In this document: one piece after another, positions 24,998 through 34,443 of the stretch
Layout of the letters: each line of letters starts with the position of its first letter
Numbering within the stretch: the stretch's first letter is position 1
DNA from: an uncultured Eubacteriales bacterium
GTDB lineage: Bacteria; Bacillota; Clostridia; Christensenellales; Aristaeellaceae
DNA: 39,244 nucleotides
Direction of reading: 5' to 3'
Assembly: GCA_902789365.1 (NCBI GenBank)
Contig: CADANQ010000021.1
Span: forward strand, 1-39,244
Notes under the pieces: generated by a model
Database searches by the model: none
What the model saw: the letters and a program-made list of their open reading frames with translations, nothing else
What the model was told of the DNA's origin: nothing
Program-made: the position numbers and the translations under genes

Positions 24998-26158
24998 ATG
25001 AAAGAGATTCAGATTCTCAATTCCATCTCCCCCGTCGCCGCCGAAGCCATGGGCAGTGAATACACCCTGGTCAAGGAAAGCGCCGCTCCCGAGGGCATCC
25101 TCGTGCGCTCCTTCGACATGCACGATATGGAAGTGCCCGCCTCCGTCCTGGCCGTCGCCCGGGCCGGCGCCGGCACCAACAATATCCCCATCGAGGAAAT
25201 GAGCCAGAAGGGCATCGCCGTCTTCAACACCCCCGGCGCCAACGCCAACGCGGTGGCCGAGCTGGTGCTCACCGGTCTGCTTCTGGCCAGCCGCGACGTG
25301 GTGTCCGGCATCGAATGGGCCCGCGGCCTCGCCGGACAGGAAGGTGTGGCCAAGCTGGTGGAAAAGGGCAAGAGCCAGTTCGTCGGCCCCGAAATCGCCG
25401 GCAAAACCCTGGGCGTCATCGGCCTGGGCGCCATCGGCGCCAGGGTGGCCAACAACGCCGTCCATCTGGGCATGAACGTTATCGGCTACGATCCCTTCCT
25501 GACCGTCAAGAACGCCTTCTTCCTCTCCCGCCAGGTGAAATACACCCAGTCCATCCAGGACATCTGGAAGGACTGCGACTATGTGACGCTGCACCTGCCC
25601 CTGAACAACGAAACCCGCGGCACCGTCAACGCCGAGGTGCTGGGCATGATGAAGAACGGCGCCGCCCTCCTGAACTTCGCCCGCGGCGAACTGGTGGACA
25701 CCGACGCGCTGCTTGAGGCCGTCGCCTCCGGCAAGCTCCGCCGCTACGTCACCGACTTCCCCAACGAAAAGCTCCTGAACGTGAAGGGCGTTGTCGCCAT
25801 TCCCCATCTGGGCGCCTCCACCCCCGAGAGCGAGGACAACTGCGCCCGCATGGCCGGCGAAGAGCTGAAGGCCTATATCGAAGAAGGCGTCATCCGCAAT
25901 TCCGTCAATCTGCCGGCCATGGAGCTCCCGCCCCTCACCGGCCACCGGATCTCCGTGATCCACAAAAACGTGCCCAACATCCTGTCCGCCATCACCTCCG
26001 CGGTGGCCGGCGTCGGCCTGAACATCGAAAACATGGTCAACTCCTCCCGCGGGACCATGGCCTGCACCGTGCTGGACACCCATTCCCCGGTGCCCAAAGA
26101 GGCCGTCGAGGCCATCGCGGCCCGGCCCGATATGCTGAAGGTGCGAGTGATCAAGTAA
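24998..26158 (+). CDS. serA: D-3-phosphoglycerate dehydrogenase
   Basis: First step of serine synthesis: NAD-dependent oxidation of 3-phosphoglycerate. In 386 residues: a substrate-binding N-terminal part with RAGAGTNNIPIEEMSQKGI, the NAD site GVIGLGAIGARVA, catalytic arginine in NFARGELVDTDAL, the glutamate-histidine pair in PHLGASTPESEDNCARMAG, and a C-terminal ACT domain (ISVIHKNVPNILSAITSAVA) that in this family often mediates feedback by serine. AAAGGA precedes the ATG. Cotranscribed with serC and closed by a strong terminator. Confidence 0.96.
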   Translation: MKEIQILNSISPVAAEAMGSEYTLVKESAAPEGILVRSFDMHDMEVPASVLAVARAGAGTNNIPIEEMSQKGIAVFNTPGANANAVAELVLTGLLLASRDVVSGIEWARGLAGQEGVAKLVEKGKSQFVGPEIAGKTLGVIGLGAIGARVANNAVHLGMNVIGYDPFLTVKNAFFLSRQVKYTQSIQDIWKDCDYVTLHLPLNNETRGTVNAEVLGMMKNGAALLNFARGELVDTDALLEAVASGKLRRYVTDFPNEKLLNVKGVVAIPHLGASTPESEDNCARMAGEELKAYIEEGVIRNSVNLPAMELPPLTGHRISVIHKNVPNILSAITSAVAGVGLNIENMVNSSRGTMACTVLDTHSPVPKEAVEAIAARPDMLKVRVIK

Positions 26159-26173
26159 AAAACCGCTTTGCAG

Positions 26174-26216
26174 GGACCGCCGCGGCCGAAAAAGCCGCGG
26201 CGGTCCTTTCATGCGG
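26174..26216 (+). terminator. Intrinsic terminator of serCA
   Basis: GGACCGCCGCGGC and GCCGCGGCGGTCC (26174-26206) form a perfect 13-bp stem followed by TTTC. An outer AAAAACCGC/GCGGTTTTTT pairing extends it. Confidence 0.88.
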
Positions 26217-26225
26217 TTTTTTACA

Positions 26226-26327
26226 GAGTGAAGAGTGAAGAGTGGAGAGTGAAGAGTGGAGAGCGGAGAGCGGAGAGTGGAGAGTGAAGAGTGGAGAGTG
26301 AAGAGTGAAGTTTTGGAATGGTTATGA
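26226..26327 (-). repeat. Low-complexity purine-rich tract, left copy of an inverted pair
   Basis: Consists of irregular GAGTGAAGA, GAGTGGAGA and GAGCGGAGA units over about 85 bases, ending in GTTTTGGAATGGTTATGAT. The reverse complement, including the CAAAACT edge and a TCATAACC block, recurs at 28815-28910. The unit order is irregular, as in slipped microsatellites. The following stretch to 26525 shows no gene. Confidence 0.8.
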
Positions 26328-26526
26328 TTAAACTGTATCCCGGAAAGCGGACACAAAAAGCGTCAGGCTGACAGAGGGTTCCGTCGAAGACGGTTCTGTT
26401 TGACAATCAATAATCAGAGATATCTACTCCTTCAGGCATTTGAAAAGGATATGCCGCTAAGGCTCCGCATATCAGATGCTTTGACAGGGGTTCTTGTTTG
26501 AAAGGCCTTTCTGTCCCGCTGCTTTT

Positions 26527-26582
26527 CAGGGGCCTTCAAGGCCCCCGCACCCCGATCGGGGAAGCCCACTTGACGCGGATAC
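26527..26582. repeat. Partial copy of the GGGGCCT...GGCCCC dispersed repeat
   Basis: GGGGCCTTCAAGGCCCC followed by GCACCCCGATCGGGG and GACGCGGAT recalls the core of the repeats at 33681-33782 and 35282-35382. The match is short and may be only a related hairpin. Confidence 0.35.
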
Positions 26583-26630
26583 CGAAAGGGGCCTCTTTCG
26601 TATATATGGTAATAATTAGTAATACGGTGA

Positions 26631-26659
26631 TTGAATTCCGCGGAGCTTTGTGATATGAT
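26631..26659 (+). promoter_or_regulatory. Promoter for the small unknown gene at 26814
   Basis: TTGAAT (26631-26636), 17-bp spacer, TATGAT (26654-26659). It predicts a leader of about 150 bases before the start codon, in which I recognise no known element. Confidence 0.55.
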
Positions 26660-26813
26660 GGAATCGGACATTTCAGTCGGCCGCGGATTAAAACACATTC
26701 ATCATCCGGAAAGCGAAGGCAATCATCCCGGCAGTGATCGATCAGCCTCTGCGGGCATCGGCATCCGGGATGAGGCCGCGATGTGAAAACCGGAAAAACA
26801 AGGAGGAAAGATC

Positions 26814-27179
26814 ATGAGCAATTGGGTCAACGTTACATCGGCGTTTTCAGAGGACCGGCGGCATTTTAAGCACACTTATCTTGAAATCTGCGAGCTGCTG
26901 GACAAAATCATCGAGTGCAGCCTCTTTTCCTCCCAGGACGGGCCGTGGGAGATCTATGTCAACTTCGGCCAGATGTACGGCGTATCCTACGCGGAGGCCG
27001 ATCAGGCGGAGGCCCGGCGGAAACAGATGATGGCGGAGATCGAAGAGGAGCACCGGAAGAACGGCGATCCCTCGCCGGAGTTTATCAATACCTTTGTCCG
27101 CAAATATGATTTAAGCATCGATAACGCCCTGTTCGACAGCGATGACCTGATAGATCAACTGTTGGATATGTTTAAATGA
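26814..27179 (+). CDS. Small acidic cytosolic protein, unknown function
   Basis: 121 residues, no signal peptide or membrane segment. It has a helical N-terminal part (AFSEDRRHFKHTYLEICELL), a central DGPWEIYVNFGQMYGVSYAE segment, a charged helix (EARRKQMMAEIEEEHRKNGD) and an acidic C-terminus. Not recognised. AAGGAGGAAAG lies just before the ATG at good spacing and a promoter lies at 26631-26659, so expression is likely. It and the next gene sit between two inverted low-complexity tracts. Confidence 0.75.
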   Translation: MSNWVNVTSAFSEDRRHFKHTYLEICELLDKIIECSLFSSQDGPWEIYVNFGQMYGVSYAEADQAEARRKQMMAEIEEEHRKNGDPSPEFINTFVRKYDLSIDNALFDSDDLIDQLLDMFK

Positions 27180-27227
27180 GAGCGCGGGGCGGGATATCAT
27201 CGGGAGTGTGCCGTCGGGGATCGCCTG

Positions 27228-27255
27228 TTTACTTTCATATGGGTTACTGTATAAT
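27228..27255 (+). promoter_or_regulatory. Promoter candidate for the PSD-like gene
   Basis: TTTACT (27228-27233), 16-bp spacer, TATAAT (27250-27255), about 125 bases before the start codon. Confidence 0.5.
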
Positions 27256-27381
27256 AAACTGAACAGGAGAAACCGAACAAAAGGAGGCCGGTCCCGTGAC
27301 CGGCAAGGACCGCCGCCTGTGCTCCGCCGCTCCTTTGAATCTGCGCGCGGCCGCCGGAACAAACGCGAAAGGAGAACAGGT

Positions 27382-28668
27382 ATGATGAAAAAGCTTGCCT
27401 CGCTGCTGATGTCGCTGGCGCTTCTGTCGGCGTGCGTCTGCGGCGCCGCGGCCGAGGCCGCCCCGCAGCCGGAGGATTTCGCCGATTCCGCGGCCAGGCT
27501 GTCCCTGGAGGGTTATCTTGAATCCGACCCGGAGCTGACGGCGCTGATGGAAAAGTCCCTCGCCCTGGCGCATGAGATCAACCCGGACCCGGTCACCAAC
27601 CCCGTCGACAGCGTGGATAAGCTGCTGGATTATGTCGACTGGCTCACGACCTGCATGCCGTGGAACGTGCTGACGGAAGCGGAGTATCCGACGCTGTACG
27701 ACCACATCGACCTGAGCAGTGATTACATCTGGTTCCTGCTCGACCAGCCGCTGGAGGAGCTTGATGGGCTGGGATATTACTATCCCACGCTGCAGTACCA
27801 CGAGCCCGTTTCCTCCTGGCTCAGGGAGTATTCCGACGAATGGGGCGCTTTCCTTTCGACGGAAGAGATCTGGAACGATTTTTATTACCGGCGCATCAAA
27901 AACGATCCCAGCATGAGCATGCAGTACGGCTGGTATGCCGATGAAAACGTCTGGTCCACCTTCAACGACTGGTTTTCGCGTCACCTGATCGATTCGTCCG
28001 TGCGCCCCATCGCGGACAGCGAGGTGGTATCCCCGGCGGACGCGAAGCCCCAGGGGCTCTGGTCCGTCGACGAAAACGGCGACCTGATCCAGGCCGAGGG
28101 CGTGGCCATCAAGTCCGCCAACTTCACCTCCGTCGCCCAGCTCCTCGGGCCGGACTCCGCCTACGCGGACGCCTTTAAGGGCGGCGCGCTGACCCACACC
28201 TTCCTGGACGTGAACGACTACCACCGCTATCACTTCCCCGTCAGCGGCACCATCGTGGAACTGCGGAAAATTCCCGGGGCCAACGCCGCGGGCGGCATCA
28301 CCGTATGGGATCCCGAAACGCGGTGCTATGTGCTGGAGGACGCCATCCCCGGCTGGCAGATGATCGAGACCCGGGACTGCGTCGTGATCGACACGGCGGA
28401 ATTTGGCCTGGTGGCGGTGCTGCCCATCGGCATGAGCCAGATCTGCTCCTGCAACTGGGAGGAAGGCCTGGCCGTGGGCGACCATGTGGAGAAGGGCGAC
28501 CCTATGGGCTACTTCCTCTTCGGCGGCAGCGATATCGTCATGGTGTTCCAGGCCGGCGTCGGCGTGGATCTGGTCTGCCCCCGGAACGAGGCCGGAACGG
28601 GATATAATCATATCCTCATGGGCGAACCCTACGCCCGCCTGACGGCGGCGCCTGCCCCGGCGGAGTAA
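27382..28668 (+). CDS. Exported phosphatidylserine decarboxylase-like protein
   Basis: 428 residues. The N-terminus is a signal sequence with a lipobox-like LSAC (Cys18). Residues about 30-190 are an acidic helical region, possibly related to the PSD-associated N-terminal domain. The C-terminal half follows the PSD family: NDWFSRHL (about 195), VVSPADAKPQG (Asp of the triad), DYHRYHFPVSGTIVEL (His of the triad), and FGGSDIVMVF near residue 383, where Ser383 is the expected self-cleavage/pyruvoyl site. The usual LGST/GGST motif reads GGSD. Classical PSD enzymes face the cytoplasm and make phosphatidylethanolamine; an exported form suggests another substrate or role. RBS AAAGGAG, start ATG 27382. 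Confidence 0.78.
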   Translation: MMKKLASLLMSLALLSACVCGAAAEAAPQPEDFADSAARLSLEGYLESDPELTALMEKSLALAHEINPDPVTNPVDSVDKLLDYVDWLTTCMPWNVLTEAEYPTLYDHIDLSSDYIWFLLDQPLEELDGLGYYYPTLQYHEPVSSWLREYSDEWGAFLSTEEIWNDFYYRRIKNDPSMSMQYGWYADENVWSTFNDWFSRHLIDSSVRPIADSEVVSPADAKPQGLWSVDENGDLIQAEGVAIKSANFTSVAQLLGPDSAYADAFKGGALTHTFLDVNDYHRYHFPVSGTIVELRKIPGANAAGGITVWDPETRCYVLEDAIPGWQMIETRDCVVIDTAEFGLVAVLPIGMSQICSCNWEEGLAVGDHVEKGDPMGYFLFGGSDIVMVFQAGVGVDLVCPRNEAGTGYNHILMGEPYARLTAAPAPAE

Positions 28669-28744
28669 TCCCCGGTCCCGAAACGCCCCGGACCCGGCGG
28701 ACAATTCCTTCCACCGTTTTCCCCTTCCAAAAGAATATGAAAAA

Positions 28745-28788
28745 GCGCCGCGGACGAAGGGCTTCCCCCGATCCCGCGGCGCTCTTTT
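28745..28788. terminator. Bidirectional intrinsic terminator
   Basis: GCGCCGCGG (28745-28753) pairs with CCGCGGCGC (28774-28782), flanked by AAAA and CTCTTTT. It ends the PSD-like gene and may also stop the convergent M20 operon. Confidence 0.75.
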
Positions 28789-28814
28789 CCGTATCCGCTC
28801 ATAAATCCCGCGTC

Positions 28815-30337
<1,523 letters not shown>

Positions 30338-30341
<4 letters not shown>

Positions 30342-31015
30342 CCCGCGGCCCTCTCTTTCTTCCACCCGAACCAGGCCAGAAGGATGGCCAGCGCGCCGGA
30401 AGGGAGGATCATGATGCTGGTCTGGCTCTTAAGGGACGGCACCAGGATGAACAGCGCGCTCATCAGAAGCAGCGGCCACAGGGCCAGCTTCAGGTGCCCG
30501 CGGTAATACTTGAAGGCCATCGCGCCGAACAGCGCTGGCACCACCTGGTCGAAGGCAGGCCGGAGCACCGGGGATTCCAGCACCGGGAGCAGCGGCTGCA
30601 AAAGCAGCACGCCCGCGGCCAGCACCAGGACGGTTACCAGGGAGGACACGGCAATGGACAGGGTGGAGACGATCTCGTTTTCCTTCGTGCCGGCCTTCAC
30701 CCCCGCCAGATCCCGGCTGTTCACCGCGCAGGGGATCTTCATGTTGATCAGGTTGCCGGTGATCATGGCCAGGTATCCGCCACCCGAGCCCAGCATCGGC
30801 AGGTAGACCAGGAATTCCACCACCGAAGACACCGTCCACACCAGGCCCACCGAGATAAAGCCCCGGGCCGCGGCGCCGAGGTCCGGCATGGCGCCCAGGT
30901 ATGCGCCGATCACAAAGGGCGCGCCCAGCAGCAGGCAAAGGGTGATCAGGGTGGCGATCCGCCCGATCAGATGGGTCTTTTTTGTATAGCTTTCATAGGG
31001 ATCCTTCATGGTCAC
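30338..31015 (-). CDS. Polytopic membrane protein, partner of DUF5058 protein
   Basis: 225 residues with about six membrane segments (IATLITLCLLLGAPFVIGAY, AAVS-type segments in the middle, LALWPLLLMSALFILV and IMILPSGALAILLAWFGW at the end). The N-terminal KDPYESYTKKTHLIGRI recalls proteins encoded beside DUF5058 genes in Clostridia. Function unknown; it may be half of a two-component transporter with the DUF5058 protein. Its GTG start overlaps the previous stop (GTGA; ATG at 31009 is an alternative) and its stop overlaps the M20 start, so all three genes are translationally coupled. Confidence 0.75.
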
Positions 31016-31827
31016 AGCGTCACACCTCCCAACATCAGACGCGCGCTCTCGGCCGCGGCCTCCGCGCCGCTCCCCGCCGCGGGGAAGAGTATCCGGAACA
31101 GGATGGCCGCCGCCATGCCCGCGAGCATCGCCAGCGCCAGGGAAAAGTCCTCAAGCCATTTCAGGCCCTTCACTTTGGAAAGCCGGGTGAAAATCATCAT
31201 TCCCACCGCCGCGGCCGCGGCGCACAGAAGCGGCACCGGGTCCCCCGCCAGGTCGAACCGGGCATGCCCCGATATGAGCGATCCGATGTAGCTGCCGATA
31301 TACGCGCTTACCAACCCGATGAACATGGCCGTCATCGCCGTATCGCCGAAGGACGGGCCCTTTGATTCCCCGCGCCTGCGCAGCGTGGACGAGTATTTTT
31401 TGTTGAAGAACAGGTTCAGCACCATGCCCCACATGATGCAGGCGCTCATCAGAAGCGCGATGGTGGAAAAGGCCCTCGCCGTCATCGCCTCCCCCGCCAG
31501 CTCGATCCCCACCTGCTCCGCGGCGCCGTGGGCCACCTGGGTTTCGTAATGCAGCGCGCCGATGACGCTGAGCCTGAGCCAGGGCCATGGGACGCCCAAT
31601 GCGCCCGACAGCGCGATGACCCCCAGCAAAATCGCCACCGCGGGCAGGACGGAGAAGGACGCGCTGGAACGGATCACCTTGAGCATCACCGAGGTGTCCA
31701 TCCCGATGGCCTTCCCGGCCCGCCACGCCCGCAGGGCGAAAATCACGCACACCGCCGCCACAAAGGCGATGATGCCCCCGCAGATCAGGTACATGGTGCC
31801 GCTGTTCAACCGCGCCATGACATTCAT
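31012..31827 (-). CDS. DUF5058 family membrane protein
   Basis: 271 residues, about six to seven hydrophobic helices: YLICGGIIAFVAAVCVIFAL at the N-terminus, then SFSVLPAVAILLGVIALSGA, LRLSVIGALHYETQVAHGAA, and ends in ALAMLAGMAAAILFRILFP. The mid segment with VIGALHYET is typical of what I recall as DUF5058. The family has no established function; pairing with a second membrane protein and an M20 peptidase suggests uptake of amino acids or peptides. Start: ATG at 31827 with GGAGG at 8 bases; the frame is open to 31866 without a better site. Confidence 0.75.
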   Translation of the reverse strand: MNVMARLNSGTMYLICGGIIAFVAAVCVIFALRAWRAGKAIGMDTSVMLKVIRSSASFSVLPAVAILLGVIALSGALGVPWPWLRLSVIGALHYETQVAHGAAEQVGIELAGEAMTARAFSTIALLMSACIMWGMVLNLFFNKKYSSTLRRRGESKGPSFGDTAMTAMFIGLVSAYIGSYIGSLISGHARFDLAGDPVPLLCAAAAAVGMMIFTRLSKVKGLKWLEDFSLALAMLAGMAAAILFRILFPAAGSGAEAAAESARLMLGGVTL

Positions 31828-31869
31828 TTCCGTCACCTCCGACAAATTCCGCTTTTCCGGGTTCACATT

Positions 31870-31898
31870 ATTTTACTCTTATGTTTCCCGCAATGCAA
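31870..31898 (-). promoter_or_regulatory. Promoter of the DUF5058-M20 operon
   Basis: On the minus strand TTGCAT (31893-31898), 17-bp spacer, TAAAAT (31870-31875). It is divergent from the promoter at 31905-31934; the -35 boxes are 6 bp apart, so one regulator could affect both. Confidence 0.65.
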
Positions 31899-31904
31899 TA
31901 AAGT

Positions 31905-31934
31905 TTGCTTTCCGCGCGTTATATGGAATATAAT
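31905..31934 (+). promoter_or_regulatory. Promoter of the thioredoxin-like gene
   Basis: TTGCTT (31905-31910), 18-bp spacer, TATAAT (31929-31934), 47 bp before the start codon. Confidence 0.7.
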
Positions 31935-31981
31935 AGGACGGAACTAGCATCCGTCCATTTCAAAAAAGGAGCGAACGAACG

Positions 31982-32491
31982 ATGAAAAAACTGACGGCCC
32001 TTTTCCTTGCCCTTCTCCTCTCCCTCTCCGTCGCCCTGCCCGCCCTGGCGGCGGACAAGCCCGGCGACACGGCCTCCGAAATGGAGCTTTACACCCTCGA
32101 CGGCGAAAAAGTGACCCTGACTTCCTTCTTCGGCAAGCCCATCGTGGTCAATTTCTGGGCCACCTGGTGCCCCTGGTGCATCTACGAGTTCCCGGAGTTC
32201 GAAAAAATGTACAATGAATACGGCGACCGCATCCAGTTCGTGATGGTGGACCTGTGCGACGGGTCCTACGAGACCGAGGAAAAAGCCGCCGCCTTCATTG
32301 CCGAAAACGACTACACCTTCCCCGTGTTCATCGCCAAAACGGATTATGCCTATTACAATTTCGGCTACCAGGGCATCCCCGCCAGCGTGTTCATCGGCGC
32401 GGACGGCGTCATCGTATCGGATCACCTGGGCGCCTTCACGGACGGGGAAGAGCTCCGCGCCGCCCTGGAAAGCATCCTGCCGGCGGAATGA
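31982..32491 (+). CDS. Exported TlpA/ResA-like thioredoxin
   Basis: 169 residues: a signal peptide (1-23, cut after ALA), then a thioredoxin fold of the TlpA/ResA type. VVNFWATWCPWC places the active-site cysteines at 63 and 66, followed by the inserted helix with EFPEFEKMYNEYGDRI, and GYQGIPASVFI with the cis-proline. Such proteins reduce or isomerise disulfides outside the membrane, for example in cytochrome maturation or protein repair. No CcdA-like partner is in the window. AAAAAGGAGCG precedes the ATG. Possibly cotranscribed with the next gene 91 bases downstream. Confidence 0.9.
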   Translation: MKKLTALFLALLLSLSVALPALAADKPGDTASEMELYTLDGEKVTLTSFFGKPIVVNFWATWCPWCIYEFPEFEKMYNEYGDRIQFVMVDLCDGSYETEEKAAAFIAENDYTFPVFIAKTDYAYYNFGYQGIPASVFIGADGVIVSDHLGAFTDGEELRAALESILPAE

Positions 32492-32508
32492 GCCGCTCAT
32501 CCCGATAA

Positions 32509-32539
32509 GAGAGTCGGGTTTAAGAAAAGGCGGACTCTC
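32509..32539. other. Intercistronic stem-loop
   Basis: GAGAGTC (32509-32515) pairs with GACTCTC (32533-32539) around a 17-base loop. No T-run follows, so it is more likely an RNA processing or stability element than a terminator. Confidence 0.35.
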
Positions 32540-32582
32540 ATGATGTCCGAGCGTTGGTAAACCCTCAAAGGAGTGACCCGTT

Positions 32583-33608
32583 ATGAAGCGTTTCCTGCGG
32601 TCCCTCAGCCTGCTTTCGGCCCTGGTGATCCTCGGCCTTCCGCACGGGATCGCCCTGGCTTCCCTGACCGTCACAACCAATCAGAAGCTGGCCACCCGCA
32701 CCGGTCCCGGCACCCGATATGACGAGCCCGGCACCTTTCTGTACGCCGGGGCCTCCGTCACCGCGGTCGCCAGGGCCTGGGACAGCTACAACGAAATATG
32801 GTGGGTGCAGGTGGATTTCGCCGAAGGCTCCTCCCGCTACCGGGTCTACACCGGGCTGAAGCGCCTGAACGTGAACATCCAGAGCCTCCCCGAGGAGCGG
32901 AATCTCGGCGGCGACACCGTATCCTCGGCGGCGGAAGCGCGTTTCGGGCCCGGCGCGTCCTACGCGCTCTGCCCGGTGAACGTGCCCGCCGGCGCCCGCG
33001 TTACGGTGTGGGGCAGGGAAAACGGCTATTCCCTGGTGGAATACAGCGACAGCCGCATATCCAACCCCCTGCGCCGCTGCTGGATCCCCTCCTCCTGCCT
33101 GCAGAGCGGCGGCGGAGGGAGCGGCGGATATCACAGCTACGGCCTGCCCCTCAGCTATGCCACCGCCTCCAGCTATATCCGGGGCAGCGATCCTTCGCGG
33201 TATATCCCGGACCGCCTGATCGACGGGGATCCCACCACCAACTGGCAGTTTTCCGCCACCGTCGATCCCCTGGGCAGCGGCTGGGCGGCGGTCTACCTGG
33301 CAAGCGCGTCCACCGTTTCCTCCATCCAGATCCGTTCCGGCTACTGGGGCGACGGCAGCATGACCGGGTATTTCCGCAACGGGCGGCCCCGGACCATCGC
33401 CGTGGGCTTCCGCTACAGCTATTCCTACGATTTTTCGGACGAGGTGATCATCACCCTCGCGGACCACACCTCCTCCCTTTCCTGGCAGACCTTCCACCTG
33501 GGGACCCATTACAACGTTTCCGCGGTGCGCCTCAGGATCATTTCCGCCTACCCCGGCACCAAGTATCCCAACGACATTGTGATAACCGACGTGGCGCTGT
33601 TCAACTGA
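32583..33608 (+). CDS. Exported protein with SH3-like repeats and a discoidin-like C-terminal domain
   Basis: 341 residues. A signal peptide (1-26) is followed by two bacterial SH3-like segments: about 28-90 (KLATRTGPGTRYDEPGTF to WWVQVDF) and about 105-175 (ARFGPGASYALCPVNVPAGA to RRCWIPSSCL). A Gly/Ser linker leads to about 190-341, which begins DRLIDGDPTTNWQFSA and ends YPNDIVITDVALF, the pattern of galactose-binding/discoidin-like folds found beside NADase-type or glycan-binding domains. Likely a cell-wall or glycan-binding secreted protein; no catalytic motif is seen. AAAGGAG precedes the ATG, and a strong terminator follows. Confidence 0.78.
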   Translation: MKRFLRSLSLLSALVILGLPHGIALASLTVTTNQKLATRTGPGTRYDEPGTFLYAGASVTAVARAWDSYNEIWWVQVDFAEGSSRYRVYTGLKRLNVNIQSLPEERNLGGDTVSSAAEARFGPGASYALCPVNVPAGARVTVWGRENGYSLVEYSDSRISNPLRRCWIPSSCLQSGGGGSGGYHSYGLPLSYATASSYIRGSDPSRYIPDRLIDGDPTTNWQFSATVDPLGSGWAAVYLASASTVSSIQIRSGYWGDGSMTGYFRNGRPRTIAVGFRYSYSYDFSDEVIITLADHTSSLSWQTFHLGTHYNVSAVRLRIISAYPGTKYPNDIVITDVALFN

Positions 33609-33623
33609 CGGGCCATGAATTTC

Positions 33624-33657
33624 GCCCCGCGGATTGCCGCGGGGCGATGGTTTTTTA
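33624..33657 (+). terminator. Intrinsic terminator
   Basis: CGCCCCGCGG (33624-33633), loop ATTG, CCGCGGGGCG (33638-33647), then GATGG and TTTTTT. Confidence 0.9.
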
Positions 33658-33680
33658 GTGTGCGTATTGTGCGGCGAACC

Positions 33681-33782
33681 CGGGGCCTGCGCGGCCCCGG
33701 ACCCCGCGGCAAAGGCTTCGCCCCTGCACCCCGGTTTGGCGATCCGGCCGACGCGGATAAACGGCTTGTTTCCGCCTGTTCG
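33681..33782 (+). repeat. ~100-bp dispersed repeat, copy A
   Basis: Core GGGGCCTGCGCGGCCCC, then ACCCCGCGG, CACCCCG, GGCGA, GGCCG and TTTCCGCCTGTT. The reverse complement of 35282-35382 aligns with it along its length with scattered changes. It separates the discoidin-like gene from the minus-strand gene whose stop is at 33796. It encodes no convincing protein. Confidence 0.75.
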
Positions 33783-33795
33783 GGGACGTACAGTG

Positions 33796-34389
33796 TCAGT
33801 TCACCGGCTGCACGGACCGGATCACGGCTTTCAGTGTTTCGATGTCTTCCCCGGTCCTGGTCCCGGTGCCGGACTCCCAGCGCAGCATAATCTCGTATTG
33901 CCCGTAAAAAACACTGATGCGGTAATTGACGCCGCCCTCATAGATGCTTATTCCTTTCGCGAACAGGTAATAATCCCTGCCGCCGAAGGATTCGACGGTA
34001 TAGGGACCGCGGCTTAACGCGGTACCGTCAAAATAGGATTTCACTATGTTTTCAGGCAGGGATCCGTCCGGTCCGACGCTTCCCAGGCCCGCGCTGCGGT
34101 CCGTCACGGAAAGCCACAGCTGATGCCCGGACGGCAGACATACGGCGAAGACCGAGCACCCCAGCCCCGTCATGTACCGGCTCATGTCCTTTACGGAAGC
34201 GCCGATCACAGGCAGCAGCGGGCTGTCTTCCCCCATTTCCCCGGTATACGCAAGATATCCCCGGGGAAGATCAACCTACCACTTCCGTCCCCCGGCGGAA
34301 AAAACCAGGGGTTCGGCGGCGGCGCGCCCGGCGGACACAAGCAGGGCCAGCGCCAGAATTAAAGTAACAAGACGTCGATTTTCTTTCAT
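33796..34389 (-). pseudogene. Small secreted protein gene interrupted by one in-frame amber codon
   Basis: A single frame of 197 sense/stop codons runs from ATG 34389 (GGGGGG upstream) to the stop at 33796, broken only by TAG at codon 38 (34276-34278). Residues 1-25 form a good signal peptide (RRLVTLILALALLVSAGRAA); the stop follows GGRKW and the frame continues VDLPRGYLAYTGEMGEDSPL. The rest is a soluble domain with YYLFAKGISIYEGGVNYRIS and a C-terminal LKAVIRSVQPVN. Family not recognised. It may be a fresh nonsense mutation, a sequencing error or recoding. The neighbour at 34444 is also a small exported protein. Confidence 0.7.
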
Positions 34390-34443
34390 ACAAGCCCCCC
34401 TTTCCTGTCAGGCGTGTCTGATTCCGGAAAATCCCGTGAAGGA

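Noticed and set aside
26226-26327. CRISPR array
   Set aside because: The GAGTGAAGA-type units are contiguous and irregular with no spacers; it is a low-complexity tract.
22205-26356. A 1383-codon minus-strand open frame
   Set aside because: Only 22205-23587 is real (GH51 remnant). The rest is antisense to serC and serA, His/Gly/Asp-rich, without a ribosome site; GC-rich codon bias keeps the opposite frame open.
33661-33890. Small plus-strand open frames through repeat A
   Set aside because: They arise from the non-coding repeat and run antisense into the gene at 33796; similar peptides in copy B only reflect the DNA repeat.
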